Positions 45,946 to 56,198 of a stretch of DNA of 64,000 bases are shown here, one piece after another (within the stretch, counting starts at the first letter, position 1; the number at the start of each line of letters is the position of its first letter). The notes beneath the pieces were generated by a model. The model was not told the origin of the DNA. It did no database searches and saw nothing but the letters and a program-made list of their open reading frames with translations. Position numbers and translations under genes: made by a program. Origin of the DNA: Clostridium jeddahitimonense (GTDB lineage: Bacteria > Bacillota > Clostridia > Clostridiales > Clostridiaceae); assembly GCA_000753455.2 (NCBI GenBank), contig LM994670.1:915004-979003 (forward strand), read 5' to 3'.

Positions 45946-46377
45946 ATGAAAGCTATAGAAGAGGTAAACATATTACAACTTATGAAAGATATAAAGAATA
46001 TGATTTCCAATAGAGTATTTAAAAGGGATAGTAATAATTACGAAATTAAGCTATTTAAAGAAGAAAAAAATATAGATATACAACCAATAATGAACTTATT
46101 AAATGTTATGGTTAAAGATGATTATTTAATAACAGAAATATATTTTGAAAGTGAAGCTGATTTTGAAAGATGTTGTGGTATTAGCTATAACAATAGAATT
46201 AATGAAATAATACATAGTGTTAGGATAGATGAAGTTAAATTTGCAAATGAAGATAGATATAGTGGAACTTTAATTTATCATGAAGCATATAACGGTAAAT
46301 TAAGATTTGAGTTAGATTGTATTAAATATTTAAGTAGATTTCAAAAGGAACGATTATGGGATGATAGAAACCAATAA
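45946..46377 (+). CDS. Unrecognised protein, 143 residues
   Basis: No family recognised. A soluble alpha-beta protein, with helices at the N-terminus (IEEVNILQLMKDIKNMISN), a strand-rich middle and the paired cysteines FERCCGISYN near residue 76. It follows the 160-residue gene by four bases and precedes the isoprenoid-fold gene by about 90 bases. Its function may be tied to either. The ribosome site is AAGGCGAG, inside the upstream gene's end. Confidence 0.65.
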   Translation: MKAIEEVNILQLMKDIKNMISNRVFKRDSNNYEIKLFKEEKNIDIQPIMNLLNVMVKDDYLITEIYFESEADFERCCGISYNNRINEIIHSVRIDEVKFANEDRYSGTLIYHEAYNGKLRFELDCIKYLSRFQKERLWDDRNQ

Positions 46378-46468
46378 TAATTACAAGAGTAAATTGAAAT
46401 ATTAGGTAATTAATCTAAAAATCGTATATAATATACTTATTAGAGTTTAATGATGGGGTATTATATAT

Positions 46469-47722
46469 ATGGATGAAAAATACAAAATGATAAGTTTACA
46501 TTATAGAAATTTATGGTGGAGCTTAAGCAGTGACTTTAATATAGATATGGATACATATAGTGAAGGTGAAAAGAAGAAAAAAGAAAAAGAGTTCAATACG
46601 CTTATTGATAGAATAATTAAGTATATTGAATCTTTTCCAGAGGACATAAGCAAAAGGAAAATATGGAGAGATAAAGGTAATAAGTATATAGATAAGATAA
46701 TTTCTACAGATGGAATGTTTAAATTGGGAATTATAGACAAGGATATGAAAGATAAATTTATTAAAGCTACTAAAGAATTTATATCATCTTCTAAGAAATT
46801 TGATAAAAACCTGAGCTATGAAGATATTGGTCAGGCTATGAGAAATTTATGGATAGTAAATATGTTACAACAAGCTTTTGGAGAAGAGATAAAATTTACT
46901 AATGCCATATTTGGATACAGTATGCTTTATCCTTATACTGATAATTATTTAGATAGTATAGAGGTTAATAAAGATAAGAAAATAGAATTTAATAATAGAT
47001 TTACTAAAAGATTAGGTGGAGAAAAGATAATAGCTAATAATTATCATGAAGAACAAGTCTACAGATTAGTGCAATTAATAGAAGATGACTTTGACAGAGA
47101 AAATTATCCAGAAGTTTATAGAAGCTTGAAATTAATCCATAGTGCCCAGATTAATAGTTTAAGGCAGCAAGAATATAATAGTATACCTTACGAAAAAGAT
47201 ATTTTAGGTATTTCTATTGAAAAAGGTGGCGCATCTGTAATTGCTGATGGAAATCTTATTAGGGGAGAAATGACTAAAAATGAAGAAATGTTTTCATGTG
47301 GATATGGTTTTCTACTACAGTTAGGCGACGATTTGCAAGATATAAAAGATGACTTAAAAAATGATCATATCACAATTATGTCTCAATTAGCAGGGAAATA
47401 TTATTTAGATGCAATTGTAAATAAGTTAATTAATTTAACTATAAAAGTAGTTGATGATGCAGAATGTTTTGTATGCAAAAACACTAAGGAACTTAAAGAA
47501 CTAATAAAAAACAACTGCATCTATATGATTCTATTTGCAATTATAGATAATAAAGAATACTTTACCCAGGAATATCTAGAAAATATTAAAAATTATCTAC
47601 CATTTACAATTGAATTTTGCGAAGGGTTAAAGGCGGATATAAGTAAAAAATTTAAGAATTTAAAAAAAGAGTATCATGGAGTAGAGATAGAAGAGATTAT
47701 TATGTACTTTTGTGAACTATGA
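46469..47722 (+). CDS. Putative class I isoprenoid-synthase-fold protein
   Basis: A 417-residue, almost all-helical soluble protein without a confident family name. Two acidic motifs have the place and spacing seen in trans-isoprenyl diphosphate and squalene/terpene synthases: DNYLD (158-162) in LYPYTDNYLDS, and GDDLQDIKDD (286-295) about 125 residues later. Between them lies SIEKGGASVIADGNL, similar to the Lys-containing helix before the second motif. It could bind magnesium and a prenyl diphosphate. No other terpenoid gene is adjacent, so this is a motif-level proposal; a helical protein with chance acidic motifs remains possible. Confidence 0.55.
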   Translation: MDEKYKMISLHYRNLWWSLSSDFNIDMDTYSEGEKKKKEKEFNTLIDRIIKYIESFPEDISKRKIWRDKGNKYIDKIISTDGMFKLGIIDKDMKDKFIKATKEFISSSKKFDKNLSYEDIGQAMRNLWIVNMLQQAFGEEIKFTNAIFGYSMLYPYTDNYLDSIEVNKDKKIEFNNRFTKRLGGEKIIANNYHEEQVYRLVQLIEDDFDRENYPEVYRSLKLIHSAQINSLRQQEYNSIPYEKDILGISIEKGGASVIADGNLIRGEMTKNEEMFSCGYGFLLQLGDDLQDIKDDLKNDHITIMSQLAGKYYLDAIVNKLINLTIKVVDDAECFVCKNTKELKELIKNNCIYMILFAIIDNKEYFTQEYLENIKNYLPFTIEFCEGLKADISKKFKNLKKEYHGVEIEEIIMYFCEL

Positions 47723-47744
47723 TAAATATTTAATAATAAATAAT

Positions 47745-47786
47745 AAAAAAGCATTTTGAGATTATAAATCTCAAAGTGCTTTTTTA
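47745..47786. terminator. Bidirectional terminator between convergent genes
   Basis: AAAAAAGCA with TGCTTTTTT at the base and TTTGAGATT with a matching inner arm; T-rich on both strands. Confidence 0.85.
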
Positions 47787-47845
47787 TGTTAGTTATTACA
47801 TTGAAGAATATTAGAAAAGGAATAGCTTTTTTACAAAATATAATT

Positions 47846-48580
47846 TTATTTATTGAATTGATTAGTTTTACCCATCATGTATGCAAGTTTAATCATATCT
47901 TTCTCTTCATCTGTAACACTTCTATTATACATTTTTTCAAATTGACTTATTAAAGCCAAAGTATCTATATTTGTTTTTTGAGGTTTATCTCTTTTATTTT
48001 CTGTATAAATATATAATTGAGGTTTGATTTTTTTGTTATATACCTTTTTAAATACTTCTGTTGTATAGTAAGCATCATTAAAGGCATCATGAAACTCAGA
48101 GTCAATGGATATTTCTAAATATTCAATAGCGGTCTTTAGACCTATTTTTTTGCCTTTTGAATATTTTAAAGCTTTAGATAAATAGCACTGAATATCTATA
48201 TATTTTTTAGGAATAACATCAGAAGATAATTTATGGTAATGAGCATTTTTAATTAATTCTTTAATGTCATTAACTCCCCATAGCACTAAAGTAGATTCAG
48301 AATCATCAATGAAATCAATAAAGTCTTCATAGACATCTGTAAAAACTTTAGATGTATTTATTTGTTCATAAGTTATGTTAGTTAGATCTTCTACATAAGG
48401 ATGAAGCATTCTATGAACAGTTGGTTTAACAAAGGAGTTAAAGGTTGAAACTGTATTAAGGTTATTGTCTAATTTTAAAGCTCCTATTTGAATTATTTCA
48501 AACATAAGCTCTGGTTTTTGGTCACTTTTTATATCAGGATGTTGTTGGTTAAATTCTAAGTCGAATATTATATAATTCAT
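47846..48580 (-). CDS. DEDDh-type 3'-5' exonuclease
   Basis: A 244-residue DnaQ-fold exonuclease. ExoI is FDLEF (Asp7, Glu9), ExoII lies in the LWGVNDIKEL region, and ExoIII is HDAFNDAYYTTEVF, with His and Asp fitting the DEDDh class. The N-terminal FDLEFNQQHP opening resembles the KapD/ERI-1 group of inhibitor or RNA-trimming exonucleases. The C-terminal 60 residues form an extra helical segment. RNA or DNA could be the substrate. The divergent neighbour is a potassium channel gene. Confidence 0.85.
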   Translation of the reverse strand: MNYIIFDLEFNQQHPDIKSDQKPELMFEIIQIGALKLDNNLNTVSTFNSFVKPTVHRMLHPYVEDLTNITYEQINTSKVFTDVYEDFIDFIDDSESTLVLWGVNDIKELIKNAHYHKLSSDVIPKKYIDIQCYLSKALKYSKGKKIGLKTAIEYLEISIDSEFHDAFNDAYYTTEVFKKVYNKKIKPQLYIYTENKRDKPQKTNIDTLALISQFEKMYNRSVTDEEKDMIKLAYMMGKTNQFNK

Positions 48581-48767
48581 TTTTCCACCTACATGAAGTT
48601 ATATTGTTAAATTTATTTATTACTTTACATTAATTATACTGTAATATTATTAGTTTTACACTGAACTATAGGAATATTACTTTATAATACTTCCATAATT
48701 GCATTAATAAGCTATGTAACATATTACATTAAATGAAAAAGAAAATAAAGAGGTAGTTTCTAAAGGA

Positions 48768-48796
48768 ATGACAATTGATATTTGGTATAGTATAAT
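48768..48796 (+). promoter_or_regulatory. Likely promoter of the potassium channel gene
   Basis: ATGACA, a 17-base spacer and TATAAT lie in the 323-base gap between the exonuclease and channel genes, leaving a leader of about 100 bases. Apart from this, I see only AT-rich sequence in the gap. Confidence 0.5.
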
Positions 48797-48903
48797 TGCT
48801 CTATAATTATTTGTAGAAAAGAGAAGAAAATGGAATAACTCTAATGTGGATTACAGTGTAATTAAGAAATTTCCTTGAAGATGGTTTTAAGTTAGGAGGA
48901 GTA

Positions 48904-49788
48904 ATGGGTAAACTATTTATAATAATTTCAACACTTTTACTCTTATCAGTAATTGGAGCTAGAAATGCAAAAAATAATAAGAGAATTTTTACTGTACTAA
49001 ACAATCTAATAAAAGAAGTAAATGTTACGTATAAACAGCTGTTTAAGGAAAAGTCTAAATTGAGAAGAAGTGTTCAGGGAACACTGATAATAGCAGCAGA
49101 GATATTTATTGCAATATCAATTTCTACAAGTGTAATTAGATATATAGATACTTATGCAGTAGATGCTTTAGATTTACTGATTAAAATAGTGATTATAATA
49201 ATGTCTTTGATAGTAATACATTATTCTATGGGATATGTATTACTAATTACTGTTAGAATACATAAGTTTATATATGGAGTTGAAAATAAGAATGTTAAGG
49301 TAGATTTGTTATTAAGTTATTTTATTATAAGTACGTATTTTACTGCTTTGTTATTATCGCCAGAAGAATTTGAAAGTATGTATGTTTTAGGATTAATAGG
49401 AGTTACAGTTTCTTATATATTAAATATGAAGGTGCTTATACAGTTAATAAGAAATCCTCACAACATAAAGACTAAGCATGAAGAATCAACTTCTTATAGT
49501 AGAATTATAGTTGCAGCTATACTTATGGTTGGATTGATAGTTTTAAATTTATTCTTAGGGGTATGTTTTATAAATGGGGCAGAAACTGGAGCTTTTAGCA
49601 ATTCACCAAATGCATTTGATTTATTTTATTATACTATAATAACATTCACCACTATAGGTTATGGTGATATAACCCCATTATCTATAGGAGCCAAGGTTAT
49701 AAGTATAGTTATTTCTGTTACTAGTGTAATATGTTTAACTATATTCCTAAGTACAATTTTGTCATATAAAGATAGCAATGAAAATTAA
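48904..49788 (+). CDS. Potassium channel family protein
   Basis: A 294-residue membrane protein. The selectivity filter TTIGYGD (249-255) lies between two C-terminal helices (about 203-225 and 263-287), the two-helix pore unit of Kch/MthK-type channels. Four or so hydrophobic helices lie further forward (about 3-18, 57-76, 87-110, 135-175). There is no cytosolic RCK domain, so gating is not explained. It may set membrane potential or potassium leak. The ATG follows a strong TTAGGAGGAG site, and no operon partner is present. Confidence 0.88.
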   Translation: MGKLFIIISTLLLLSVIGARNAKNNKRIFTVLNNLIKEVNVTYKQLFKEKSKLRRSVQGTLIIAAEIFIAISISTSVIRYIDTYAVDALDLLIKIVIIIMSLIVIHYSMGYVLLITVRIHKFIYGVENKNVKVDLLLSYFIISTYFTALLLSPEEFESMYVLGLIGVTVSYILNMKVLIQLIRNPHNIKTKHEESTSYSRIIVAAILMVGLIVLNLFLGVCFINGAETGAFSNSPNAFDLFYYTIITFTTIGYGDITPLSIGAKVISIVISVTSVICLTIFLSTILSYKDSNEN

Positions 49789-49821
49789 AAAAGCAATATA
49801 TATTAGCACTTGTTAAATTTG

Positions 49822-49850
49822 TTGACATAAAAATTAACAAGTGTTAATAT
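49822..49850 (+). promoter_or_regulatory. Promoter of the deoR-type gene, with inverted repeat
   Basis: TTGACA (49822-49827), 17 bases and TAATAT (49845-49850). A 10-bp inverted repeat CACTTGTTAA / TTAACAAGTG (49807-49816 and 49834-49843) is centred on the -35 and may be a second operator. Confidence 0.6.
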
Positions 49851-49852
49851 TT

Positions 49853-49867
49853 GTTCATATAATGAAT
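49853..49867. promoter_or_regulatory. Predicted DeoR operator 1 (autoregulation)
   Basis: GTTCATATAATGAAT, near-palindromic, lies at the expected transcription start. The identical 15-mer occurs in inverted orientation in front of the GH1 gene. Confidence 0.65.
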
Positions 49868-49903
49868 AGTTTAGAAAAATATAATGGTATATAGGTGATT
49901 GAT

Positions 49904-50650
49904 GTGGTACTTATAGATAGATGGATAGAAATATTAGAATATTTAAAGGTTAAAAAATTTGCTACAGTTGAAGAGATGATGGAGAAATTTAAAATTTCTA
50001 GATCAACTTTAAGACGTGACTTAATTGCAATGGAAGAGCGAGGATATATTAAGAGAACACGTGGTGGAGCAGAGTTAGTAGAACAGATAAAAGATAATAT
50101 TGAATGGGTAAATTTAGCAGAAATATTTAAAAATAATAAGGATGATAAAATTAAAATTGCTAAAAAAGCCTCAGAATTCATCAAGGATAATGATGTAATA
50201 TTTATAGATTCTGGATCTACTTGTTATTATATGATAGATTATATAAATGCAAAGAATATAACAGTTGTAACTAATGGAATACTACATATCCAAAAACTTA
50301 TGGCAAAAGGTATTAACACTTATATTTTAGGTGGATATGCAAAGCCAGAGCAAAACTTGATTATAGGTGAGGATATAGTAAGTAAGATAAAGGTTATGAA
50401 CTTTGATTTAGCATTTTTAGGTACAATGGGTATTGATTCTAAAAGTGGATTTACTACAGAATTACTTAATGATGGAGAGGTTAAAAGAGCTGTAATTAAC
50501 TCTGCTGATAGATGCTTTATTCTTGCAGATAAAACTAAGTTTAATATGCGAAGGTTTTATACTTATGGAGAATTTTCGGAAGCTATTGTGATTACAGATT
50601 CTGAGGTTAACTTTAAAGATGAAAAATTGAATATTATATATTGTGATTAA
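49904..50650 (+). CDS. DeoR-family transcriptional repressor
   Basis: A 248-residue sugar-responsive repressor. The N-terminal winged helix (about 1-55) has VEEMMEKFKISRSTLRRDL and RGYIKRTRGGAE; the DeoRC effector domain (about 75-230) has IFIDSGSTCYYM, TVVTNGI, GIDSKSGFTTE and FILADKTKF. The usual inducer is a sugar phosphate. It lies directly upstream of a 6-phospho-beta-glucosidase gene, and both promoters share a 15-bp palindrome, so it very probably represses itself and that gene. The start is GTG at 49904, five bases behind AGGTGA; an earlier in-frame GTG lies inside that site. Confidence 0.9.
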   Translation: MVLIDRWIEILEYLKVKKFATVEEMMEKFKISRSTLRRDLIAMEERGYIKRTRGGAELVEQIKDNIEWVNLAEIFKNNKDDKIKIAKKASEFIKDNDVIFIDSGSTCYYMIDYINAKNITVVTNGILHIQKLMAKGINTYILGGYAKPEQNLIIGEDIVSKIKVMNFDLAFLGTMGIDSKSGFTTELLNDGEVKRAVINSADRCFILADKTKFNMRRFYTYGEFSEAIVITDSEVNFKDEKLNIIYCD

Positions 50651-50787
50651 TTATAATTTATCTTATATAGTTTATATAAAATGAAAATCAGAAGAGTGAA
50701 ATTAATATAATATGGTATTTTAAAGTCAGTTTAACTGGCTTTATTTTTTTATATAAAATAAGCCTTAATTTTCAAAAAATGAAAATT

Positions 50788-50802
50788 ATTCATTATATGA
50801 AC
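50788..50802. promoter_or_regulatory. Predicted DeoR operator 2
   Basis: ATTCATTATATGAAC, the exact reverse complement of operator 1, about ten bases in front of the -35 of the GH1 promoter. Confidence 0.65.
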
Positions 50803-50810
50803 TAAATAAA

Positions 50811-50840
50811 TTGACTATTGTTCATAAAATGATTTATAAT
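50811..50840 (+). promoter_or_regulatory. GH1 gene promoter with operator 3 in the spacer
   Basis: TTGACT (50811-50816), an 18-base spacer and TATAAT (50835-50840). The spacer contains GTTCATAAAATGATT (50820-50834), matching the DeoR operator at 13 of 15 positions. Binding there would block RNA polymerase directly. Confidence 0.7.
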
Positions 50841-50886
50841 TTGGCTAAAGAGGAAAATAAATAGAAAAATAATAGTATTTAAATAA

Positions 50887-52353
<1,467 letters not shown>

Positions 52354-52371
52354 AATATAATAAATTATGGG

Positions 52372-52407
52372 TAGCAATAGATATTTTACATCTATTGCTA
52401 TTTTTTT
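52372..52407. terminator. Bidirectional terminator
   Basis: TAGCAATAGAT pairs perfectly with ATCTATTGCTA over a 7-base loop, followed by seven T. It separates the convergent GH1 and DUF362 genes. Confidence 0.85.
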
Positions 52408-52408
52408 A

Positions 52409-53329
52409 TTAATTATTTAATTTATCAACAGAAAACTCTTTTCCATAAGCACATTTATTAAAATGCTTTTCTGCATCAAGTAAATTCATTCCTAATATTT
52501 TTATAGGAGAATTACTTTCTAGTGTTACTTCTCCACAGCCTAAACCTTTATTTATTGAAGAATATAAATAGTTTATAGCTTGGGGTTTAAATCCTAAGAG
52601 TCTAGCGCCGATAGTATCTGTAGCAACAGGATCAGTACCGCATAAAACAATTCCAGTATGATTTCCAATTCCATTATGAGGACCGGTTCCTATCATTGCA
52701 GGGTTTACACTAACTATTGATAAATCGATAGTAAACTTTTCAAGCATGGCAGTGATAAAGCCATGTAAGTCTTTATGTATTCCTAAGTTTTTCTTAGGAT
52801 ATCCATGCTCTTCACAAGATGGCCATCCCATGGCTATATTTTTTATAGATGCAGACATGGTAGCTTCTTCATGGATTTTAAGTTGTGTAAAAGATATTAG
52901 AAAGGTCATTTCTTCGTATAGTTTATTTAATGATGTTGAAGTTGGGCTGCTATGATTTAATGGAACATTTATAAAAGGTCCATAGTTTAAGTTGATGAAT
53001 TCCACCTTCTCTGATTTTATAACATCTGTATAACCTATATCCTTCATTACGGATTCAATATCTTTTTCAGCAGATGCTGTTGCAACTACAACCCTTTTAG
53101 GGTTACAACACTTAATAACTTTTATTAGTTCTCTTAGGCTTTCAGGACCAACTACATCACCATATCCAACACCACCTTTATTAACAAAATTAGGTGTTAT
53201 TACAACAACATCATCATTTTTTATCATGGAAGAAATATTAAGAAGGCTTAAGCCTTCTTTTATAGCTAAAGATTCATTAGAATTTTGAGTTATAGCAACT
53301 TCAGGGTTTAAAGATCTTCTCACTCTCAC
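52409..53329 (-). CDS. DUF362 domain protein
   Basis: A soluble protein of the DUF362 family, function unknown. Conserved parts are VVITPNFVNKGG, FTQLKIHEEATMSASIKNIAMGW in two pieces, GIHKDLHGFI, and the late LCGTDPVATDTIGARLLGF. Relatives often carry iron-sulfur clusters, but no ferredoxin motif is present here. The start is ambiguous: an ATG at 53347 has no ribosome site, while the GTG at 53329 has AAAGGTG eight bases upstream, so I use the latter (306 residues). It lies behind the TetR gene on the same strand but is separated from it by that gene's terminator. Confidence 0.82.
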   Translation of the reverse strand: MRVRRSLNPEVAITQNSNESLAIKEGLSLLNISSMIKNDDVVVITPNFVNKGGVGYGDVVGPESLRELIKVIKCCNPKRVVVATASAEKDIESVMKDIGYTDVIKSEKVEFINLNYGPFINVPLNHSSPTSTSLNKLYEEMTFLISFTQLKIHEEATMSASIKNIAMGWPSCEEHGYPKKNLGIHKDLHGFITAMLEKFTIDLSIVSVNPAMIGTGPHNGIGNHTGIVLCGTDPVATDTIGARLLGFKPQAINYLYSSINKGLGCGEVTLESNSPIKILGMNLLDAEKHFNKCAYGKEFSVDKLNN

Positions 53330-53405
53330 AAATATCGCACCTTTCATATAGTTATTATTTAATTACATAAATAGTATTACCTGATTAATTAATATATAAT
53401 TATAT

Positions 53406-53440
53406 AAATAAAAATACCCTCCTAAAAATATAGGAAGGTG
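53406..53440 (-). terminator. Terminator at the end of the TetR gene
   Basis: On the minus strand ACCTTCCT pairs with AGGAGGGT (one G-U) and TATTTTTATTT follows. The stem overlaps the last codons of the TetR gene. Confidence 0.65.
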
Positions 53441-54021
53441 TTTTGGGATATACCATTTAAGAAAAGTTTTATATTTAAATTAGTATAATAAATTAAATCA
53501 TAAGTAGCTTCTTTTCTAGACCAGTCAAATGAATAACCTCGTATCATAACAAGAATCATATCAGCTATATCTTCGGCTAAAACAGTATCTATTATTTGAG
53601 CTTTATTTTGACCACGTTGGATTATTTCTAGTAATATTTGTTTCATAATTCTATGATTTGAAGTATAAAATCCATTATTATCAGTAAGTTTAATTTGAGA
53701 AATCTCAATACTTTTGCTTAATCCTTTTTTATATGTGAATTCTGCATAAAAGTTGCAAAAATAGAGTATATTATCTAATTCATTATCATTTGTTAAATTG
53801 GGTTTTACTTCTGTTAAATAGCGCTGATCCATCCAAGTGAATTGTTCAGCAATAATATCATTTTTACCGTTAAAATAGTGGTAGAATGTGCCAGTAGTAA
53901 TATTAAGTTCTTTACAGATTTGTCTAATAGATACATTTTCATATCCATACTTTTGAATTACTGTAATTGCATCCTTTAATATTTCAGCTTTTTTATCAAT
54001 ATGCTTTTGCGACTCCTTCAT
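53422..54021 (-). CDS. TetR/AcrR-family transcriptional regulator
   Basis: A 199-residue repressor. The N-terminal DNA-binding domain is typical: KAEILKDAITVIQKYGYENVSI in shortened form, ICKELNITTGTFYHYFNGKNDII. The rest is an all-helical ligand domain with no close hallmark. The ATG at 54021 is chosen, with AAGGTGA six bases upstream; a TTG two codons earlier is less likely. It follows the third flavin-dependent reductase gene on the same strand, and a 44-bp palindrome in front of that reductase is its most probable binding site. The ligand may be the reductase substrate. Confidence 0.9.
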   Translation of the reverse strand: MKESQKHIDKKAEILKDAITVIQKYGYENVSIRQICKELNITTGTFYHYFNGKNDIIAEQFTWMDQRYLTEVKPNLTNDNELDNILYFCNFYAEFTYKKGLSKSIEISQIKLTDNNGFYTSNHRIMKQILLEIIQRGQNKAQIIDTVLAEDIADMILVMIRGYSFDWSRKEATYDLIYYTNLNIKLFLNGISQNTFLYF

Positions 54022-54098
54022 TAACAATCACCTTATCATTTAAATTTATATATTGATTTCATATAGATTTTTACATTATACCATATTTTGAAAGATAA

Positions 54099-54139
54099 AA
54101 AAAATCCCTATAGATTTATTGTAAAATAGATCTATAGGG
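54099..54139 (-). terminator. Terminator after the third reductase gene
   Basis: CCCTATAGAT and ATCTATAGGG form a 10-bp perfect stem, followed on the minus strand by eight T. The TetR gene downstream therefore probably has its own promoter. Confidence 0.85.
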
Positions 54140-54169
54140 TAAATAATTTATAGGGAAAACTATTTTTTA

Positions 54170-55975
54170 TTATTTAAGCTTGTTTTTTGCAGCATTTTCA
54201 CCAGCGATCTTACCGAATACAGTAATATCAGCTAAAGCATTACCACCAAGACGGTTTGATCCATGAACACCACCAGTTACTTCCCCAGCAGCAAATAGCC
54301 CTTCAATTATTTCACTATCTTTATTTATTACTTCAGCAGAAGTATTTATTTCAAGACCACCCATTGTATGGTGAACAGTTATTGATCTTGCACCTGCATA
54401 AAATGGTGCTGTATCAATTTTTTGTTCTAATATTTTTCTACCAAATTCATCTCCACCTTGATTATCTACGGCTTCATTATACTTATCTAAAGAAGCTTTT
54501 AGATTTTCGTATGGAAGATCTAATTTTTCTGCTAATTCTTCAAGAGAATCAGCTTTAATAACTATACCTTGTTCAACTAATTCAGTTATAGTTTGATTAA
54601 AGTTATTTTTGCTTTCTGGTGTTGGATAAGTATCAGAATCTATTACTTCCCATAGCCATTTATCAGTTTGTTCATATAAAGCCATAGTCATAACGTCTCT
54701 ACGCTCATCCTCTGCAACAAAACGATTTCCCTCTTTATTAATGAAAACATTACTTGCAACACCCACACCAACTTTACCACTTAAGCTTCCTGTGTTTGGA
54801 TCTCCCATAGGTAAAAGTTGAATTTCATTCATTCCAACAAGATTAGCATTAACAGCTTCGGCCATAATTAAGCCATCACCAGTTGCTCCTGGAGCATTAG
54901 TAGTTTTTATTGTTTCATCTAATGTAGGCCATTTTTTATTATATTCTTGACGCATTTCAACATTAGCACCAAATCCACCAGTTGTTAGTATAACCCCATT
55001 ATTAGCATTTAAAGTTACTTTATTACCATTTGCCCCTAACGCAATTACTCCAGTAACTATGCCATCTTCAATAATTAGCTCTTCAGCTTTGGTTTCTACC
55101 ATTACTTCAACATCATTACTATTTATGTAATTCATATATGCATCAACATACCCAGTTCCTAAAGGTTTAACAGGTTTATGTCCTCTTGGGAATAATCCAC
55201 CTAAAACTGTTATTAGATTATCAGTATACTCCATTCCAAGAGATTCAAGCCACTCTAATGCAGGATAAGCATTTTCAACAAGGGTTCTAATTAAATCAGG
55301 ATTACCTAATTTATCTCCACCTTCATATGTTTGAGTATAGTGTAGTTCAATACTATCTTCAATACCTAATGGTTCTTGTCTTTTTGGATCAACTGCATTA
55401 TATCCTGAACCAGATATTATTGTATTTCCACCAACACTAGGCATCTTTTCTATTACTATTACGCTTGCACCATTTTGCGAAGCGCTTACTGCAGCTGCCA
55501 GACCAGCACCACCAGCACCAACAACTATAACATCAGCAGTTTTTTCAATATCTTCAACTTTTTCAGTTTGTTCCTTTTTTACATTAAGTAACTCTAAGTT
55601 ACCACCAGCTTCTTGTAAAGCAATTTTTGTAGCTTCAATGATAGCATTACTTGTATAAGTAGCTCCTGAAACAATGTCTACAGCCACACTTTGAGTAGTA
55701 ACTATAGCTGCAGGTACCTTTTCTAAAGCTGCATCTGAAACATTTGGAGTTTCACCATGTTCGATAACAGTGACAGATTTTATAGAAGTATCATCAACTT
55801 CAACCTGAACTTTTAGGTCACCGTTGTGGGCCTTAGATGATGCTTCATATGTACCAGGTTTGAAAGATAATTGAGTTGTTTCTAAATTACTATTCTTACA
55901 TCCCATAATGCTAAATAGCATTGTAGTACTTAATAACAAAGCACTAATTCTTCTTAAGATTGATCTTTTTTTCAT
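54170..55975 (-). CDS. Flavin-dependent reductase lipoprotein, N-terminal FMN domain
   Basis: The third flavocytochrome-c-type reductase of the window, 601 residues. A lipoprotein signal (SIMGC, Cys26) is followed by an FMN-binding domain (about 38-118) with the flavinylation site SGATYTSNAI (Thr106), and an FAD domain from VIVVGAGGAGLAAA. HHTMGGLEIN and NRLGGNA are kept as in fumarate reductases, but the THPT block is replaced by QLLPMGDPNTG, so the substrate is probably another enoate-like acceptor, not fumarate. It acts outside the membrane. A 44-bp palindrome precedes it and a TetR gene follows. GGGGGACAAAA is the ribosome site. Confidence 0.88.
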   Translation of the reverse strand: MKKRSILRRISALLLSTTMLFSIMGCKNSNLETTQLSFKPGTYEASSKAHNGDLKVQVEVDDTSIKSVTVIEHGETPNVSDAALEKVPAAIVTTQSVAVDIVSGATYTSNAIIEATKIALQEAGGNLELLNVKKEQTEKVEDIEKTADVIVVGAGGAGLAAAVSASQNGASVIVIEKMPSVGGNTIISGSGYNAVDPKRQEPLGIEDSIELHYTQTYEGGDKLGNPDLIRTLVENAYPALEWLESLGMEYTDNLITVLGGLFPRGHKPVKPLGTGYVDAYMNYINSNDVEVMVETKAEELIIEDGIVTGVIALGANGNKVTLNANNGVILTTGGFGANVEMRQEYNKKWPTLDETIKTTNAPGATGDGLIMAEAVNANLVGMNEIQLLPMGDPNTGSLSGKVGVGVASNVFINKEGNRFVAEDERRDVMTMALYEQTDKWLWEVIDSDTYPTPESKNNFNQTITELVEQGIVIKADSLEELAEKLDLPYENLKASLDKYNEAVDNQGGDEFGRKILEQKIDTAPFYAGARSITVHHTMGGLEINTSAEVINKDSEIIEGLFAAGEVTGGVHGSNRLGGNALADITVFGKIAGENAAKNKLK

Positions 55976-55992
55976 TTTTGTCCCCCTAAATG

Positions 55993-56036
55993 TAATATTA
56001 ACATAACTCGTTACGTAACATGTTATGTTAATATTA
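55993..56036. promoter_or_regulatory. 44-bp near-perfect palindrome, predicted TetR operator
   Basis: TAATATTAACATAAC and GTTATGTTAATATTA are perfect 15-bp arms around a centre containing GTTACGTAAC; only two of 22 positions per half mismatch. It lies 18 bases in front of the third reductase start, so a bound dimer pair could block transcription. Confidence 0.7.
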
Positions 56037-56198
56037 TAACAATGAAAAGGTTATGTCAAGTAAAAAATGGAATTAAAGAATAATTATGTGTTTTGAATGT
56101 TATTAGAATATACTATGAAGAAAATGTAAATTTTATTGACAAAATAGTTTTAGGGTGTTAATCTAAAACAAATAGTTTTTAAAACTAGATGAATTAGA

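Noticed and set aside
54256..54558. A 100-codon plus-strand frame inside the third reductase gene
   Set aside because: Composition (His, Leu, Gln repeats) is typical of a shadow frame; no ribosome site.
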